Assembly (NCBI RefSeq): GCF_900258045.1
Contig: NZ_OGVD01000003.1
Location: 558,001-622,000, forward strand
Length of the DNA stretch: 64,000 bases
Origin: Sphingorhabdus sp. EL138
GTDB taxonomy: Bacteria > Pseudomonadota > Alphaproteobacteria > Sphingomonadales > Sphingomonadaceae
Direction of reading: 5' to 3'
How positions within the stretch are numbered: position 1 is the first letter of the stretch; each line of letters opens with the position of its first letter. Positions 18,011 to 27,040 of the stretch are shown one piece after another. Below the pieces are notes generated by a model. The model worked only from the letters and a program-made list of their open reading frames with translations. It searched no databases and was not told the DNA's origin. A program made the translations under genes and the position numbers.

Positions 18011-20767
18011 TCAGGGCTCCGGTGCTCCTGCAGGTGCGCCGGTGGGCACATCGGCCAGTTTGGCCATGACAGCATCCGACTGCGCAATGACTGCGCCCAG
18101 TTTGGCGACCTGATTGTCATCATCCACGACTGCGCGAATGTTAAGCACGGGCGTAACGCCTATAGCCTGCGCCGACAGCTCCTGAATGCGTAGCGTATAG
18201 GCCCCGTAAGGCACTCCTTCGAACAGGAAAAAGCCGTCAAATTCACTCTGTGTCTCATGCGTGACCCGGCCTTCAACATCCAGCAGTTCCAGCCCTACGC
18301 CTGCCAGCGCGCCGCCGCCTTTGCGCATCAAAGTACCCTCTACCTCGCCTGCGCTAACCAGCGGAAGTTCCACAGTCGCGGCGACACCGGGGCGCGGCGT
18401 GACAACAACGCCGGGAAGTGCCGGCTGCACATAGGGATCGGGCAAGCTGCTGCTGTCAATACCGATCAATATCGGCCGGAAAGGTGCCAGATTGTCGATA
18501 ATCGATTGTCCGGTGGCATCCGTTGGTGTCAATGCGGTGGATTGCCCGGCCGTCAGTTCGACATTTTCAACCAGTTCTTCGTCCGGCTGCCTTTTGCCAT
18601 CGCGATTTTCGTCCCGATAAACAATGGCCAGGGCTTGACCACTATTGGCGAGCTTGTTGTTCGACAGGCGGAATTTGCCATTGCGCGGATCCGGACCAAA
18701 GCTGAAGGCTAGATTCAAGCCGGCGGCGATAGACCCATCCGTTGCCGCTTCTGCACTGGCGGTGAGCGAGAATTTGTCAAACCGGCGGATAATACCGATG
18801 CCGGCCCTGCCCCGGTCGAGCGCAACATCATAGCCAAGCTCTGCGCGCCAGTCGGCACGATCACCCGCACGCCATTCGCCGGTAAAATTAACTCTTTCGA
18901 AACGTTTTTCCGGTGCCAGACGATAAGTTGCCTCACCGCGCAACCGCACACCCGCAACCCGCCCATTGGCGAGGAGCCGCGCTTCAATACGGTCTGTGGA
19001 GCCGCCACCGTCGACAAACTGCTTTTCCCAATTTACCTCGCCCGTCAGCGAAAAACGGCGCAAATTCAAAGAAGTCCTGCCGGTAAAATCCAATATAGAT
19101 CGTCCATCCGTTCGCGTTTCATATTGGGCATCAATATGAAAGGGAACGAGCTTGCTGCCGAATTTGAAATTGTGGTCCAGCGAGAGTCGATGCCTCCCGT
19201 TCACGTTTTGTTCAATACGGTCTGACCGAAAGCTGCCCCTGGCCCAGATAGTTTCAGCGGTGATCAGGGTATTCCCGAGTTCGCCAAGCAATTGGCCGCG
19301 GAAAGCCATACCATTTTCAAGGTCGGATGAAGCTGTCAGCTCGACAAGCGCTGGTCCCACCGCACGGCGCACCGATCCTTCGGCATAATTATACCGCTTC
19401 CCGTCAATCTGAAGACTGAATAGCGAAGCTGCGACTGACGTTTTTGCATTCAACCCGCGCTCCACACCAAAACCGCCACGCCAGCCAGCCTGCCGCAGAT
19501 TTTCAAAGTTATTGAAGTTGATCAGGTCTTTGCCAGCCTCCTGTCCGCCGGCCCAATAATAGGTTTTACGTGGCGGAATGGAATCCAAGCCGACAGGAAC
19601 GGACTTGCTATCCCTGCGAATCTGGCCTTGCGGGCCATAGAGCACCACTTCGAACCGGTTTTGGCCGTATAACAGCGGTACATCGATAAATTCATAACGG
19701 CCATCGGACCGGTTCTCGGCAAAGGCAAGCAATTGCCCGTTGCGATATAGTTCCGCATCCCAGCCAGCCGGCAATTCTCCACGAAAACTGGTACGATCAA
19801 AACTATCCGGGCGATCAACTGGCCGGTTCGTGATAATCGCGCCGCGTCCTGCGGTGCTCTGCGAAACCAGCGGCGTTGAAAAGTTCGAAACATCGCCAAT
19901 AGCGACATGTGTCGCCTTCAAAGGACCCAGCAGCTCGCCTTTTGGATCTGTGCGATAGGCACGAAGCCGCAGGCTTTCCGGCACGCCTTTGTCATCGGAC
20001 GACAATCGCGCATCGAAAGAGGCTTTGCCGACTTCCCCGGCGGCAAACAGCTCGTAACGCACATCCAGTTCCTGCCCCGATCGCTTGTCGCGCAGGCCGC
20101 CAGCCGACACGACGGCATCTACCGACGGAGTTCTCCAGAATTTATACGGTTCGGTTGATTGCGGCAGGCTGGAAAGGTCGAAATTTCTACGTGGGCGGAT
20201 TTTTGCTGCACGTTCCTTGCGCTCCAGAGCCTTTTGAAACGGCAGTTTCCGCTCTGTCTCGATAACCAGCAGCGCGTTGGACAGATCCGGCCGGAACTCG
20301 ATATCAAGCCAGCGTGAAAGCGTTTTGACATTGACGCACCAGCCTTCCGGCGTGTCGTAAATCTCGCCAGGCGCCAGTTTTCTGCGGTCATTCATCCGTT
20401 GTGCACTGCTGGCGTCACGTTCGATGGTGAGCGTTTCGCGCTCCGCAAACACCCATCCAGTTGCGCGGCGCGACTTTTTATCTAACCTTATTGGTAAATC
20501 CATCCCGATGATAACATCGGCAAAGTCAACACAGACACCTTTATCTGTCTGATAACCTCTTATACCATCGCCAAGACGGTATTTTCCGGATCGCAGATCA
20601 AACAGTAACGCATCATCATCACTGGCCGCCCAGCTGCTTTGGGCTTGTACATCCTGCGCCTGGGCAGCTGGCACCATAAACGGCGAAGCCGCAGAGGTCA
20701 TGGTGATCCCCGCGGCCAAGGCCAGCGATTTTAACCGCTGGCGGAATATGGTGAGTTGCTGCTTCAT
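18011..20767 (-). CDS. usher-like outer-membrane protein with CnaB-like C-terminal domain
   Basis: A 918-residue exported protein. A signal peptide ends near residue 38 (AAQAQ). Residues about 330-393 resemble the plug region of chaperone-usher ushers (GWDAELYRNGQLLAF, then QNRFEVVLYGPQGQI). A long stretch from about 400 to 705 alternates in the way of beta-barrel strands. The C-terminal part is unusual: a Ca-binding-like loop YRDENRDG (717-724), an LPDPYVQP segment, and a CnaB/carboxypeptidase-regulatory-like beta sandwich at about 806-861. No ordinary PapC N-terminal domain is obvious. Preceded by a PapD-like chaperone gene and a DUF4402 gene, it is most likely the assembly platform of a pilus-like fibre. 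It could instead be an adhesin of the MSCRAMM type. Confidence 0.68.
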   Translation of the reverse strand: MKQQLTIFRQRLKSLALAAGITMTSAASPFMVPAAQAQDVQAQSSWAASDDDALLFDLRSGKYRLGDGIRGYQTDKGVCVDFADVIIGMDLPIRLDKKSRRATGWVFAERETLTIERDASSAQRMNDRRKLAPGEIYDTPEGWCVNVKTLSRWLDIEFRPDLSNALLVIETERKLPFQKALERKERAAKIRPRRNFDLSSLPQSTEPYKFWRTPSVDAVVSAGGLRDKRSGQELDVRYELFAAGEVGKASFDARLSSDDKGVPESLRLRAYRTDPKGELLGPLKATHVAIGDVSNFSTPLVSQSTAGRGAIITNRPVDRPDSFDRTSFRGELPAGWDAELYRNGQLLAFAENRSDGRYEFIDVPLLYGQNRFEVVLYGPQGQIRRDSKSVPVGLDSIPPRKTYYWAGGQEAGKDLINFNNFENLRQAGWRGGFGVERGLNAKTSVAASLFSLQIDGKRYNYAEGSVRRAVGPALVELTASSDLENGMAFRGQLLGELGNTLITAETIWARGSFRSDRIEQNVNGRHRLSLDHNFKFGSKLVPFHIDAQYETRTDGRSILDFTGRTSLNLRRFSLTGEVNWEKQFVDGGGSTDRIEARLLANGRVAGVRLRGEATYRLAPEKRFERVNFTGEWRAGDRADWRAELGYDVALDRGRAGIGIIRRFDKFSLTASAEAATDGSIAAGLNLAFSFGPDPRNGKFRLSNNKLANSGQALAIVYRDENRDGKRQPDEELVENVELTAGQSTALTPTDATGQSIIDNLAPFRPILIGIDSSSLPDPYVQPALPGVVVTPRPGVAATVELPLVSAGEVEGTLMRKGGGALAGVGLELLDVEGRVTHETQSEFDGFFLFEGVPYGAYTLRIQELSAQAIGVTPVLNIRAVVDDDNQVAKLGAVIAQSDAVMAKLADVPTGAPAGAPEP

Positions 20768-20826
20768 TGCGAATATCTTGGCGGCTTAACGAACTGAAGT
20801 CATTTCAAGCCACTGATATAGCGTAC

Positions 20827-21669
20827 TTATCTAAGAACCAGCTCGGTCTTGGTAATTAACCCGCCGCCAATATTTCGCGGTTCATAATATTCGATCGACA
20901 GCGGCCCTTTGAGCTGTGCAGCAACCTCCGGCGGCACCGGCAGAGAAACCTTTCGGCTCGCTAACTCTGGATATACCGCGATCCCGCGGACCAGCAACAG
21001 AGGTTCATTCACACCCTGCTTCATCACACGAATCTCGCCATAGGTAGAACGATCACCGGTACGACTGAGGTCGAAAGCAAAGGCTTTCCCCTCATCTCCT
21101 TGCTCAATACGGGCATTTGCGATGGCCGCTGTAGCACTTAAGTTGCCCTGACGAATGATAACCGGAATGGTTACACCATATATTGGAGTAAGTGCGATGG
21201 AAAAGCCATCTGCCTGCTCCGGCGAAGCGGTGACAGACCTGGCCTTTGGAATCGCCCGGAACAGCAGATGGACACGATACTCGCCATCGGCCAGATCTTT
21301 CGGCGCTCTGACGCCAAGACGGATCGCTTGAGGTTGATTGGGCGGCAGAGTTACGCGGCGCGGGGCATAGCGGATCATTTCCTTCGCCGCCTGCTCCAGC
21401 TCATTCGCGTCTTCAGGACTAACTTCTGTCAGCCGGCCCTCTGCGGTCATCCGCCGCAGTTCCAATGAAATGCGGTAAGTTGCTGTTTCTGAACCGATAT
21501 TGTTCAGAATAATCTCGGTTCCACGCTGACCGTCGAGAACGATACGGGTAGGAGCAACCAGAAGGTCTCCAGCGGCCTGAGCCGGGGACAGCGAAAGTGC
21601 AACGGCTGATGCAGCTGCTCCCAAACCCACACATATATTACGCAGTCGTTTTAGACCCCTGATCGTCAT
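20827..21669 (-). CDS. periplasmic pilus chaperone (PapD-like)
   Basis: A 280-residue exported protein with a signal peptide ending near AQAA (about residue 33). The N-terminal immunoglobulin-like domain has the chaperone pattern LLVAPTRIVLDGQRG, an ETATYRISLELRRM strand and MIRYAPRRVTLPPNQPQAIRL, the last resembling the G1 donor-strand and linker region. A second domain follows. A good ribosome binding site (GGAG) precedes the ATG. It lies 59 bases before the usher-like gene and downstream of the DUF4402 gene, as expected for chaperone-mediated donor-strand complementation of that subunit. Confidence 0.83.
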   Translation of the reverse strand: MTIRGLKRLRNICVGLGAAASAVALSLSPAQAAGDLLVAPTRIVLDGQRGTEIILNNIGSETATYRISLELRRMTAEGRLTEVSPEDANELEQAAKEMIRYAPRRVTLPPNQPQAIRLGVRAPKDLADGEYRVHLLFRAIPKARSVTASPEQADGFSIALTPIYGVTIPVIIRQGNLSATAAIANARIEQGDEGKAFAFDLSRTGDRSTYGEIRVMKQGVNEPLLLVRGIAVYPELASRKVSLPVPPEVAAQLKGPLSIEYYEPRNIGGGLITKTELVLR

Positions 21670-21825
21670 CTTGTTCTCCGGTTTTAAATACTGGTCATCC
21701 GGACAGGCGGTCTCCCGCGCATATCCCCACGCGATGACTATGCCGAAAGAGGGTTACCAAAGCGCTAACCACGCCCATTATTTGCTTACAAACCAACGTG
21801 AATGGGATGACCCAGGATCAAACAG

Positions 21826-21866
21826 CAAGAACCCGCCCGCAACATATGTCGCGGACGGGTTTCTTG
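21826..21866 (-). terminator. hairpin between the pilin-like and chaperone genes
   Basis: On the minus strand a nearly perfect stem of about 15 bp (CAAGAAACCCGTCCGC against GCGGGCGGGTTCTTG, with one bulge) closes a loop around GACATATGTT. It is followed by only a short T-rich tail (CTGTTTG). It lies about 40 bases after the DUF4402 stop. It may be a partial terminator or an mRNA-stabilising hairpin giving more subunit than chaperone and usher, as known for other fimbrial operons. Confidence 0.7.
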
Positions 21867-21907
21867 TTGTTGACAATCATTACCCTGCTAACAGGGCAAT
21901 GAAAAAA

Positions 21908-22408
21908 TCAAGGATAGTCAACGGTTACCGTGAAGGTACCGAGATAAGCGCCATCGGCCTGAGTAGCGGCAACGTCGAGCGCACCACCTACAGAAAAGGC
22001 ACCATTGCCTGAACCATCCAACGCGGTCAAAGCGGTTGAAGACAAGTTAGCGTTCATGATCGCGCCACCAGGACCAGAAAGAGTAACTGAAGCAGGTACG
22101 GTCAGGGTAACAGCTTCAGAAGCCGAACCGGTAACCGAGAAATCAGCTGCATCAGAAGCACCTGAACAAACAACGTTTACACAAACGGCGCGAACACCGT
22201 CTGTACCAACAGTTACGGTTTCAGCCGTTCCGGTTGTAACAATCGTACCGAAGTCAAGATCGGTGCCTGCATCTTTGGTAACGGTCAGTTCTTCCAGGAT
22301 ATTTGCGCGCGCATCTGCGTTTGCGGTAGCGGCGTGAGCAGCATTAGCACCCATAACCGAAGCGGCAAGAACGGAAGAAGCCAAAGCGGCTTTAATAAAT
22401 TTAGACAT
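21908..22408 (-). CDS. DUF4402 domain protein, pilin-like subunit (copy A)
   Basis: A 166-residue exported protein with a signal peptide ending near ANAAHAA (about residue 27) and a body of DUF4402 type (LDFGTIVTTGTAETVTV, then VTLTVPASVTLSGPGG). It has one cysteine pair (VCVNVVC) and ends in an alternating hydrophobic strand, TFTVTVDYP, with tyrosine in the penultimate position, as in donor-strand-exchange pilins. It heads the chaperone and usher-like genes, so it is probably the main fibre subunit. The second copy at 46795-47343 shares the C-terminal pattern. Confidence 0.8.
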   Translation of the reverse strand: MSKFIKAALASSVLAASVMGANAAHAATANADARANILEELTVTKDAGTDLDFGTIVTTGTAETVTVGTDGVRAVCVNVVCSGASDAADFSVTGSASEAVTLTVPASVTLSGPGGAIMNANLSSTALTALDGSGNGAFSVGGALDVAATQADGAYLGTFTVTVDYP

Positions 22409-22550
22409 ATTTTCTGGTCCCTATATTTCACTACTTACAATCGAAAGGGCGCCTACGGTGCATCCGGCCAAACCCACTGGCCAAATGTCGCTATACGCCA
22501 ACATTCGAAATTGCTTATCCACGGGAAAGGATAAGGCTTTGCTGCCAGTC

Positions 22551-22571
22551 ATGGTTAAAAAAATCTAAACC
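22551..22571 (-). promoter_or_regulatory. CtrA-like site upstream of DUF4402 copy A
   Basis: On the minus strand the stretch reads TTTA-N7-TTAACCAT. This is one mismatch from the alphaproteobacterial CtrA consensus TTAA-N7-TTAA and contains the TTAACCAT half-site. It lies about 140 bases upstream of the DUF4402 start. Copy B has the same TTAACCAT octamer upstream. Binding is inference. Confidence 0.4.
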
Positions 22572-22676
22572 AGCTAATACACTGATAAATATAGGTTTAA
22601 TCAGGTGATTTTACAGGATTATAGATTTCAAAAGAAGTGATTCGGGGCTTGAATTCAAACAAAATCCGACGAAAAA

Positions 22677-23636
22677 TTAAATATGTTCACCTGTTAGGCG
22701 CTGACAAATCAGATCCAGTTGATCGAGATTGCTATATTCAATGGTCATCGAGCCTGCACCCGCGTGGCCTTTGGACTGAATGGTCACTTTCAGGCCCAAT
22801 AAATCACCCAAATGGCTCTCAACCGCACGGATATCGGCATCGCTTTCGCTAATTCCCGCCGACTGAGTCTTGCTCTTACGCCGTGACCCTCCCAGAGCCT
22901 TGCGTACCAGTTTTTCAGTATCCCGGACGGAAAGTCCTTGTTTTACAACTTGTTGAGCCAACTCCACCGAATCAGGCGCATTAATCAACGCCCGGGCATG
23001 CCCCATAGTCAGTTTTTCCTCACCCACCAGCGTCCGAACCGATTCAGGTAGCTCCAGAAGTCGCATGAGATTGGCGATATGACTGCGGGATTTCCCAACC
23101 AACTCCGCCAACTTCGCTTGGCTGTGGCCGAAATCATCTTTCAACTTCACATAAGCTTCTGCTTCTTCAACAGCGTTGAGATCTCGTCGCTGAACATTTT
23201 CAACAATCGCTATCTCAAGAGTTTCCGCATCATTGAGACTGCGGACAATTGCTGGAACACGGTGCAACCTTGCCCGCTGTGCCGCACGCCAGCGGCGCTC
23301 ACCTGCGACAATCTGAAAATTCTTGCCATGGGGGCGAACAACAATTGGTTGAATCACACCGCGCAGCTTCATGCTGTCAGCCAGTTCATCCAGTGCTTCA
23401 TTATCGAACATCTGGCGTGGCTGATCCGGATTGGGGCGGATATCGGAAACAGCGATGGAACGCAGTCCGTCGGTCCGGATCTCCGGGCCATCGTCATCTA
23501 TCTCGGTTTCAGAGGCTTGAATCAGCGGTTCTTCCCGTTGAATCTCGCCAAAAAGCGAATTTAGCCCCCTACCCAAGCCGGTAGCTTTCTTGATTGCAGC
23601 TTTTTTGGGCAATGGAGCTTCCTCTTCTTTCGCCAT
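22677..23636 (-). CDS. parB: chromosome-partitioning protein ParB
   Basis: A 319-residue ParB, the CTP-dependent DNA clamp that loads at parS and spreads to drive origin segregation with ParA. GLGRGLNSLFGE is the conserved N-terminal ParA-interacting motif. The CTP-binding core contains GERRWRAAQRA, a parS-recognising helix-turn-helix follows (SQAKLAELVGKSRSHIANLMR), and a short C-terminal dimerisation domain closes the protein. The frame extends upstream to 23714, but the ATG at 23636 overlaps the parA stop by one base (TGATG). Three parS sites lie at 24507-27037. Confidence 0.95.
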   Translation of the reverse strand: MAKEEEAPLPKKAAIKKATGLGRGLNSLFGEIQREEPLIQASETEIDDDGPEIRTDGLRSIAVSDIRPNPDQPRQMFDNEALDELADSMKLRGVIQPIVVRPHGKNFQIVAGERRWRAAQRARLHRVPAIVRSLNDAETLEIAIVENVQRRDLNAVEEAEAYVKLKDDFGHSQAKLAELVGKSRSHIANLMRLLELPESVRTLVGEEKLTMGHARALINAPDSVELAQQVVKQGLSVRDTEKLVRKALGGSRRKSKTQSAGISESDADIRAVESHLGDLLGLKVTIQSKGHAGAGSMTIEYSNLDQLDLICQRLTGEHI

Positions 23637-24418
23637 CACGCGGCCACCTTCCGTTCCGGCAGACGGGAAATCAATTCCCGCGCCAAATTGATATAGGCTT
23701 CCGATCCGGGGCATCGATGATCATAAATCAATGCGGGCAAACCGTGACTTGGTGCCTCTGAGAGCCTTACATTTCTAGGGATTACTGTATCGAAGACGAC
23801 ATTGCCAAGACAGGCCCGCACATCGTCAGACACTTGTTCGGTCAGTTTGTTACGGCGATCATACATGGTCAGAACTACGCCCATGACCGACAGACCGCGA
23901 TTGAATCGCGCCCTGATGCGTTCGACAGTCTGCAATAGCTGGCTAAGCCCTTCCAATGCAAAAAACTCGCATTGCAGCGGCACGAGCAGAGATTCGACCG
24001 CAACCATGGCATTGAGCGTCAGCAATCCAAGAGACGGTGGACAATCGATCAGGCAGATGTCCCACTGACCATCATCGCCGGCATCAAGCGCTTTTTTCAG
24101 CCGGTGGGTGCGTTCTTCAAACTCGACCAACTCCACTTCTGCACCAGAAAGATCAACAACGGCCGGCACAATATCAAGGCCCGGCACAGGCGTGTTGATG
24201 ACGCAATCTGCCAATGGCGTGTCGGAAATCAGCAGATCATAGCTGCTATGCGTGCGTTCCGCTTGATTCAAACCCAGTCCTGTGGACGCGTTGCCCTGCG
24301 GATCGAGGTCAATCAACAGAACTTTCCACCCGCTCGCGGCAAGAGCTGTAGCCATATTAATGGCTGTTGTCGTTTTACCAACACCGCCTTTTTGATTTGC
24401 TATCGCTATCCGGACCAT
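23636..24418 (-). CDS. parA: chromosome-partitioning ATPase ParA
   Basis: A 260-residue Walker-type ATPase. The deviant Walker A motif KGGVGKTTTAINMA is near the N-terminus, LLIDLDPQGNAS is the A' region, and CLIDCPPSLGLLTLNA is Walker B. It forms the nucleoid-bound gradient that moves ParB-parS complexes. It is the first gene of the parAB pair, 42 bases after rsmG, and shares a TGATG junction with parB. Length and motifs are those of chromosomal Soj-type ParA. Confidence 0.96.
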   Translation of the reverse strand: MVRIAIANQKGGVGKTTTAINMATALAASGWKVLLIDLDPQGNASTGLGLNQAERTHSSYDLLISDTPLADCVINTPVPGLDIVPAVVDLSGAEVELVEFEERTHRLKKALDAGDDGQWDICLIDCPPSLGLLTLNAMVAVESLLVPLQCEFFALEGLSQLLQTVERIRARFNRGLSVMGVVLTMYDRRNKLTEQVSDDVRACLGNVVFDTVIPRNVRLSEAPSHGLPALIYDHRCPGSEAYINLARELISRLPERKVAA

Positions 24419-24460
24419 TTTACGCAGAACCCTTCGCTAAGCCGATATAAAATAACGTTT

Positions 24461-25078
24461 TCAACCCAATCCCACCAATATTCCCGCTTCCGGATCGGTC
24501 AAACTTTGTTCCACGTGGAACATTTTTTGCCGTTTTGGGGATAGACCTTTTAACTCCCTTACCGCATTTTTGCCTTTTGGTAAGAGCCAAACCGTATTTT
24601 CTGTGGAAAACCGGTGCGAAAGTGAAAGCAATTTTTGCAACGGGGCAAAAGCTCTGGCGCTAATGACATCGACGGAATGGCTTTCAACATTCTCCAATCG
24701 ATCGCCAAAAACCAAGGCTTTTTCGGCCAGCCCCAGTTTTGCCACGACAGATTCCAGGAAGGCTATCCGCCGGGTGCGTGATTCAACCATCTGCACCTTA
24801 TAGTCACTCAATATGGCAATGATGATCCCGGGGAAACCAGCGCCGGTCCCAAGGTCCATCCAAATTTTGTCACCTTCGCCCTTGGGGGCGTGGAGTAGAA
24901 GTTGTGCACTATCGACAACGTGGCGCTCCCAGACGTGGTCCGCGCTCGATTTGGAGATAAGGTTTTGGCGCTGCATTTCTTCTGCCAATATTGCCAGGAA
25001 ATGCTCCAACCGATCCCATGTTTCACGTGGAACATCGAATGTTTTGCGCAACCAGTCCTGCGCCTCTTGTTCCGTCAT
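24461..25078 (-). CDS. rsmG: 16S rRNA (guanine-527-N7) methyltransferase RsmG
   Basis: A 205-residue SAM-dependent methyltransferase that makes m7G527 in 16S rRNA. The SAM-binding motif is WMDLGTGAGFPGIIIAI, and the acidic VQMVESRTRRIAFLE segment follows. The frame is open to 25123, but the ATG at 25078 lies 8 bases after the mnmG stop and matches family N-termini. Two parS palindromes lie inside the coding sequence and are read as VPRETW and MFHVEQ, so the gene carries partition sites in its codons. Confidence 0.92.
   Translation of the reverse strand: MTEQEAQDWLRKTFDVPRETWDRLEHFLAILAEEMQRQNLISKSSADHVWERHVVDSAQLLLHAPKGEGDKIWMDLGTGAGFPGIIIAILSDYKVQMVESRTRRIAFLESVVAKLGLAEKALVFGDRLENVESHSVDVISARAFAPLQKLLSLSHRFSTENTVWLLPKGKNAVRELKGLSPKRQKMFHVEQSLTDPEAGILVGLG
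24507..24522. other. parS centromere site 1
   Basis: A perfect 16-base palindrome, TGTTCCACGTGGAACA, matching the bacterial parS consensus (TGTTNCACGTGNAACA). It lies inside rsmG, about 9.5 kb from the DnaA-box cluster. Confidence 0.93.
25019..25034. other. parS centromere site 2
   Basis: TGTTTCACGTGGAACA, a parS match with a single asymmetric position, inside the 5' part of rsmG about 500 bases from site 1. Confidence 0.9.
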
Positions 25079-25085
25079 ATTGTCG

Positions 25086-26951
25086 TCATGCCGCGAGATT
25101 TTTGGCTTCGCGACGACGCGCATGAACCAGGATGGCGGCCAGCGCCGCGGGGGTAATACCTCGAACGCGCGAAGCAGCCGCGAGTGTTTCAGGCCTCGCG
25201 CCGTTCAGTCGCTCAACCATTTCATTCGACAAGCCGGCTATTGCCGCATAGTCCAGATCATCGCCCAAACGGATCTGCTCATTGGCACGCAAGTCTTTCA
25301 GTTCCGATTCCTGCCGCTGCAGATAGGGCGCATAGCGCGCGTCTTCTTCAACCTCAGCCAGCAAGCCGGTATCTCGATCATCAACAGACAGACCCAAGTC
25401 CTTAAGCGCCGCTATCGAGATATTGGGGAAACGCAACCAGTCAAAAAGCGATTGTTTGGTACCATCACGCCTGACCTCTATCCCCTGCTCAGCAATAGCC
25501 TCGCAGCTATATACTGTCTCCAGTTCTTCCAGAACCCTAGCGCGCCGTGATTGCCGGTCGTCGAACCAGCGCCTTCTCTCATCGCCCAGACAGCCGATAG
25601 ATGCCGCGATCGGGCTAAGCCGCGTTGTCGCATTATCTGCCCGCAACCGCAGACGATATTCCGCTCGGGCCGTGAGCATCCGATAGGGTTCGGTCACGCC
25701 CTGGAGCACCAGGTCATCAATCATCACGGCCATATAACTGGTGCCGCGATCCAGTTGCGGAGCATCCTTCCGCTGTATGGCGCAGGCGGCGCCGATACCG
25801 GCGATCAGTCCTTGCGCCGCTGCCTCTTCATATCCCGTCGTGCCGTTGATCTGGCCCGCACAATAAAGGCCATCTAGGTCCCGAACCTTCAGCGACCGAT
25901 CCAAAGCGCGCGGATCTATATGGTCATATTCCACCGCATAGCCCGGCACGATTATTTCGGCCTTCGACAGACCGTCCATTGTCCGAACAAACGCTTCCTG
26001 AACGTCAGCGGGTAGAGATGTGCTAATGCCATTGGGATAGACGAGGTTGGTGTCGAGCCCTTCCGGTTCCAGAAATACCTGATGGGAATCCCGGTCTGCA
26101 AAGCGATGGATCTTGTCTTCAATCGACGGACAATAACGCGGGCCCTGTGCATCAATCGCTCCGCTGAACAGAGGTGATCGATCGAGATTATCACGAATGA
26201 TATCATGGGTAGCGACACTGGTTCGGCTGACCACACAGAATATCTGCGGTACATCCCGACGTGATGACATGGGTGACATTGTCCAGTCATCATCATCCGA
26301 TGGCTGCTCCGGCAACGCAGCCCAATCAATGGTGCGGCCGTCGATGCGTGGCGGTGTTCCGGTTTTTAAACGCGCAATCGGAAGGCCTGCGTCGCGAATC
26401 TGCTGACCGAGGGAGATGGCACTGGCTTCACCGGTCCGGCCGCCAGCCACTGTTTCTTCGCCCCGGAACAGCTTGCCGTTCAGGAACGTTCCTGTCGCTA
26501 ATATGACAGCCGCTGCCGTAATTTGGCTTTCATCTGCAAGAGTAATCCCGCTGACCGTTTGGCCATCAAAGATCAATGAAGCAACTTCGCCTTCAACGAT
26601 AGACAGATTGTCCTGCGCATCCAGCATCCGATGGATTGCCGCTTTGTAGAGCTTGCGATCCGCCTGAACTCGTGGCCCCTGAACCGCCGCACCCTTGGAC
26701 AGATTAAGCATGCGATAGTGGATTGCGGCAGCGTCTGCGGCGCTCCCGATCAAACCGTCAAACGCGTCCACTTCGCGCACAAGATGACCTTTACCCAACC
26801 CGCCAATTGCCGGGTTGCAGGACATCGCACCGATACTGTCTTTGGTAAAGCTGACCAAAGCCGTGCGCACACCCATGCGCGCAGCCACAGCCGCGGCTTC
26901 ACAGCCGGCATGTCCGCCCCCAACGACAATAAGATCAAAATCGCGATTCAT
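25086..26951 (-). CDS. mnmG: tRNA uridine-34 carboxymethylaminomethyl-modification enzyme MnmG (GidA)
   Basis: A 621-residue FAD-binding protein that works with MnmE to place carboxymethylaminomethyl at U34 of certain tRNAs. The N-terminal FAD motif is [37 protein letters not shown] (in two parts) is a GidA signature, and [20 protein letters not shown] is the second. A C-terminal helical tRNA-binding region follows. It lies between mnmE and rsmG in the standard origin-proximal order, with parS site 3 just upstream of its promoter region. Confidence 0.96.
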   Translation of the reverse strand: MNRDFDLIVVGGGHAGCEAAAVAARMGVRTALVSFTKDSIGAMSCNPAIGGLGKGHLVREVDAFDGLIGSAADAAAIHYRMLNLSKGAAVQGPRVQADRKLYKAAIHRMLDAQDNLSIVEGEVASLIFDGQTVSGITLADESQITAAAVILATGTFLNGKLFRGEETVAGGRTGEASAISLGQQIRDAGLPIARLKTGTPPRIDGRTIDWAALPEQPSDDDDWTMSPMSSRRDVPQIFCVVSRTSVATHDIIRDNLDRSPLFSGAIDAQGPRYCPSIEDKIHRFADRDSHQVFLEPEGLDTNLVYPNGISTSLPADVQEAFVRTMDGLSKAEIIVPGYAVEYDHIDPRALDRSLKVRDLDGLYCAGQINGTTGYEEAAAQGLIAGIGAACAIQRKDAPQLDRGTSYMAVMIDDLVLQGVTEPYRMLTARAEYRLRLRADNATTRLSPIAASIGCLGDERRRWFDDRQSRRARVLEELETVYSCEAIAEQGIEVRRDGTKQSLFDWLRFPNISIAALKDLGLSVDDRDTGLLAEVEEDARYAPYLQRQESELKDLRANEQIRLGDDLDYAAIAGLSNEMVERLNGARPETLAAASRVRGITPAALAAILVHARRREAKNLAA

Positions 26952-27021
26952 GCTGCGCCCATAGCGGAATGGGGGTTTCAGGTCAAAATGATCTCGCGCT
27001 GATGAGGAATAGTGCTAACCC

Positions 27022-27037
27022 TGTTCCACGTGGAACA
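27022..27037. other. parS centromere site 3
   Basis: TGTTCCACGTGGAACA, identical to site 1, in the 89-base gap between mnmE and mnmG. It is the only one of the three outside coding sequence and the nearest to the origin (about 7 kb). Confidence 0.93.
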
Positions 27038-27040
27038 GTC

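Noticed and set aside
22515-22523. Single DnaA-like box considered as part of a second origin
   Set aside because: One imperfect box without an AT-rich element or box cluster; the hemE-ppsR gap is far better.
22414-22550. Leader region with GC hairpins and a GCAAAGCC stretch, reminiscent of a c-di-GMP-I riboswitch
   Set aside because: The conserved paired elements and the second tetraloop-receptor part could not be matched; the similarity is only a few bases. A covariance-model search would decide.
26481-26495. Palindrome GGAACGTTCC inside mnmG considered as a regulatory site
   Set aside because: It lies mid-gene in conserved coding sequence, is short and matches no consensus used here.
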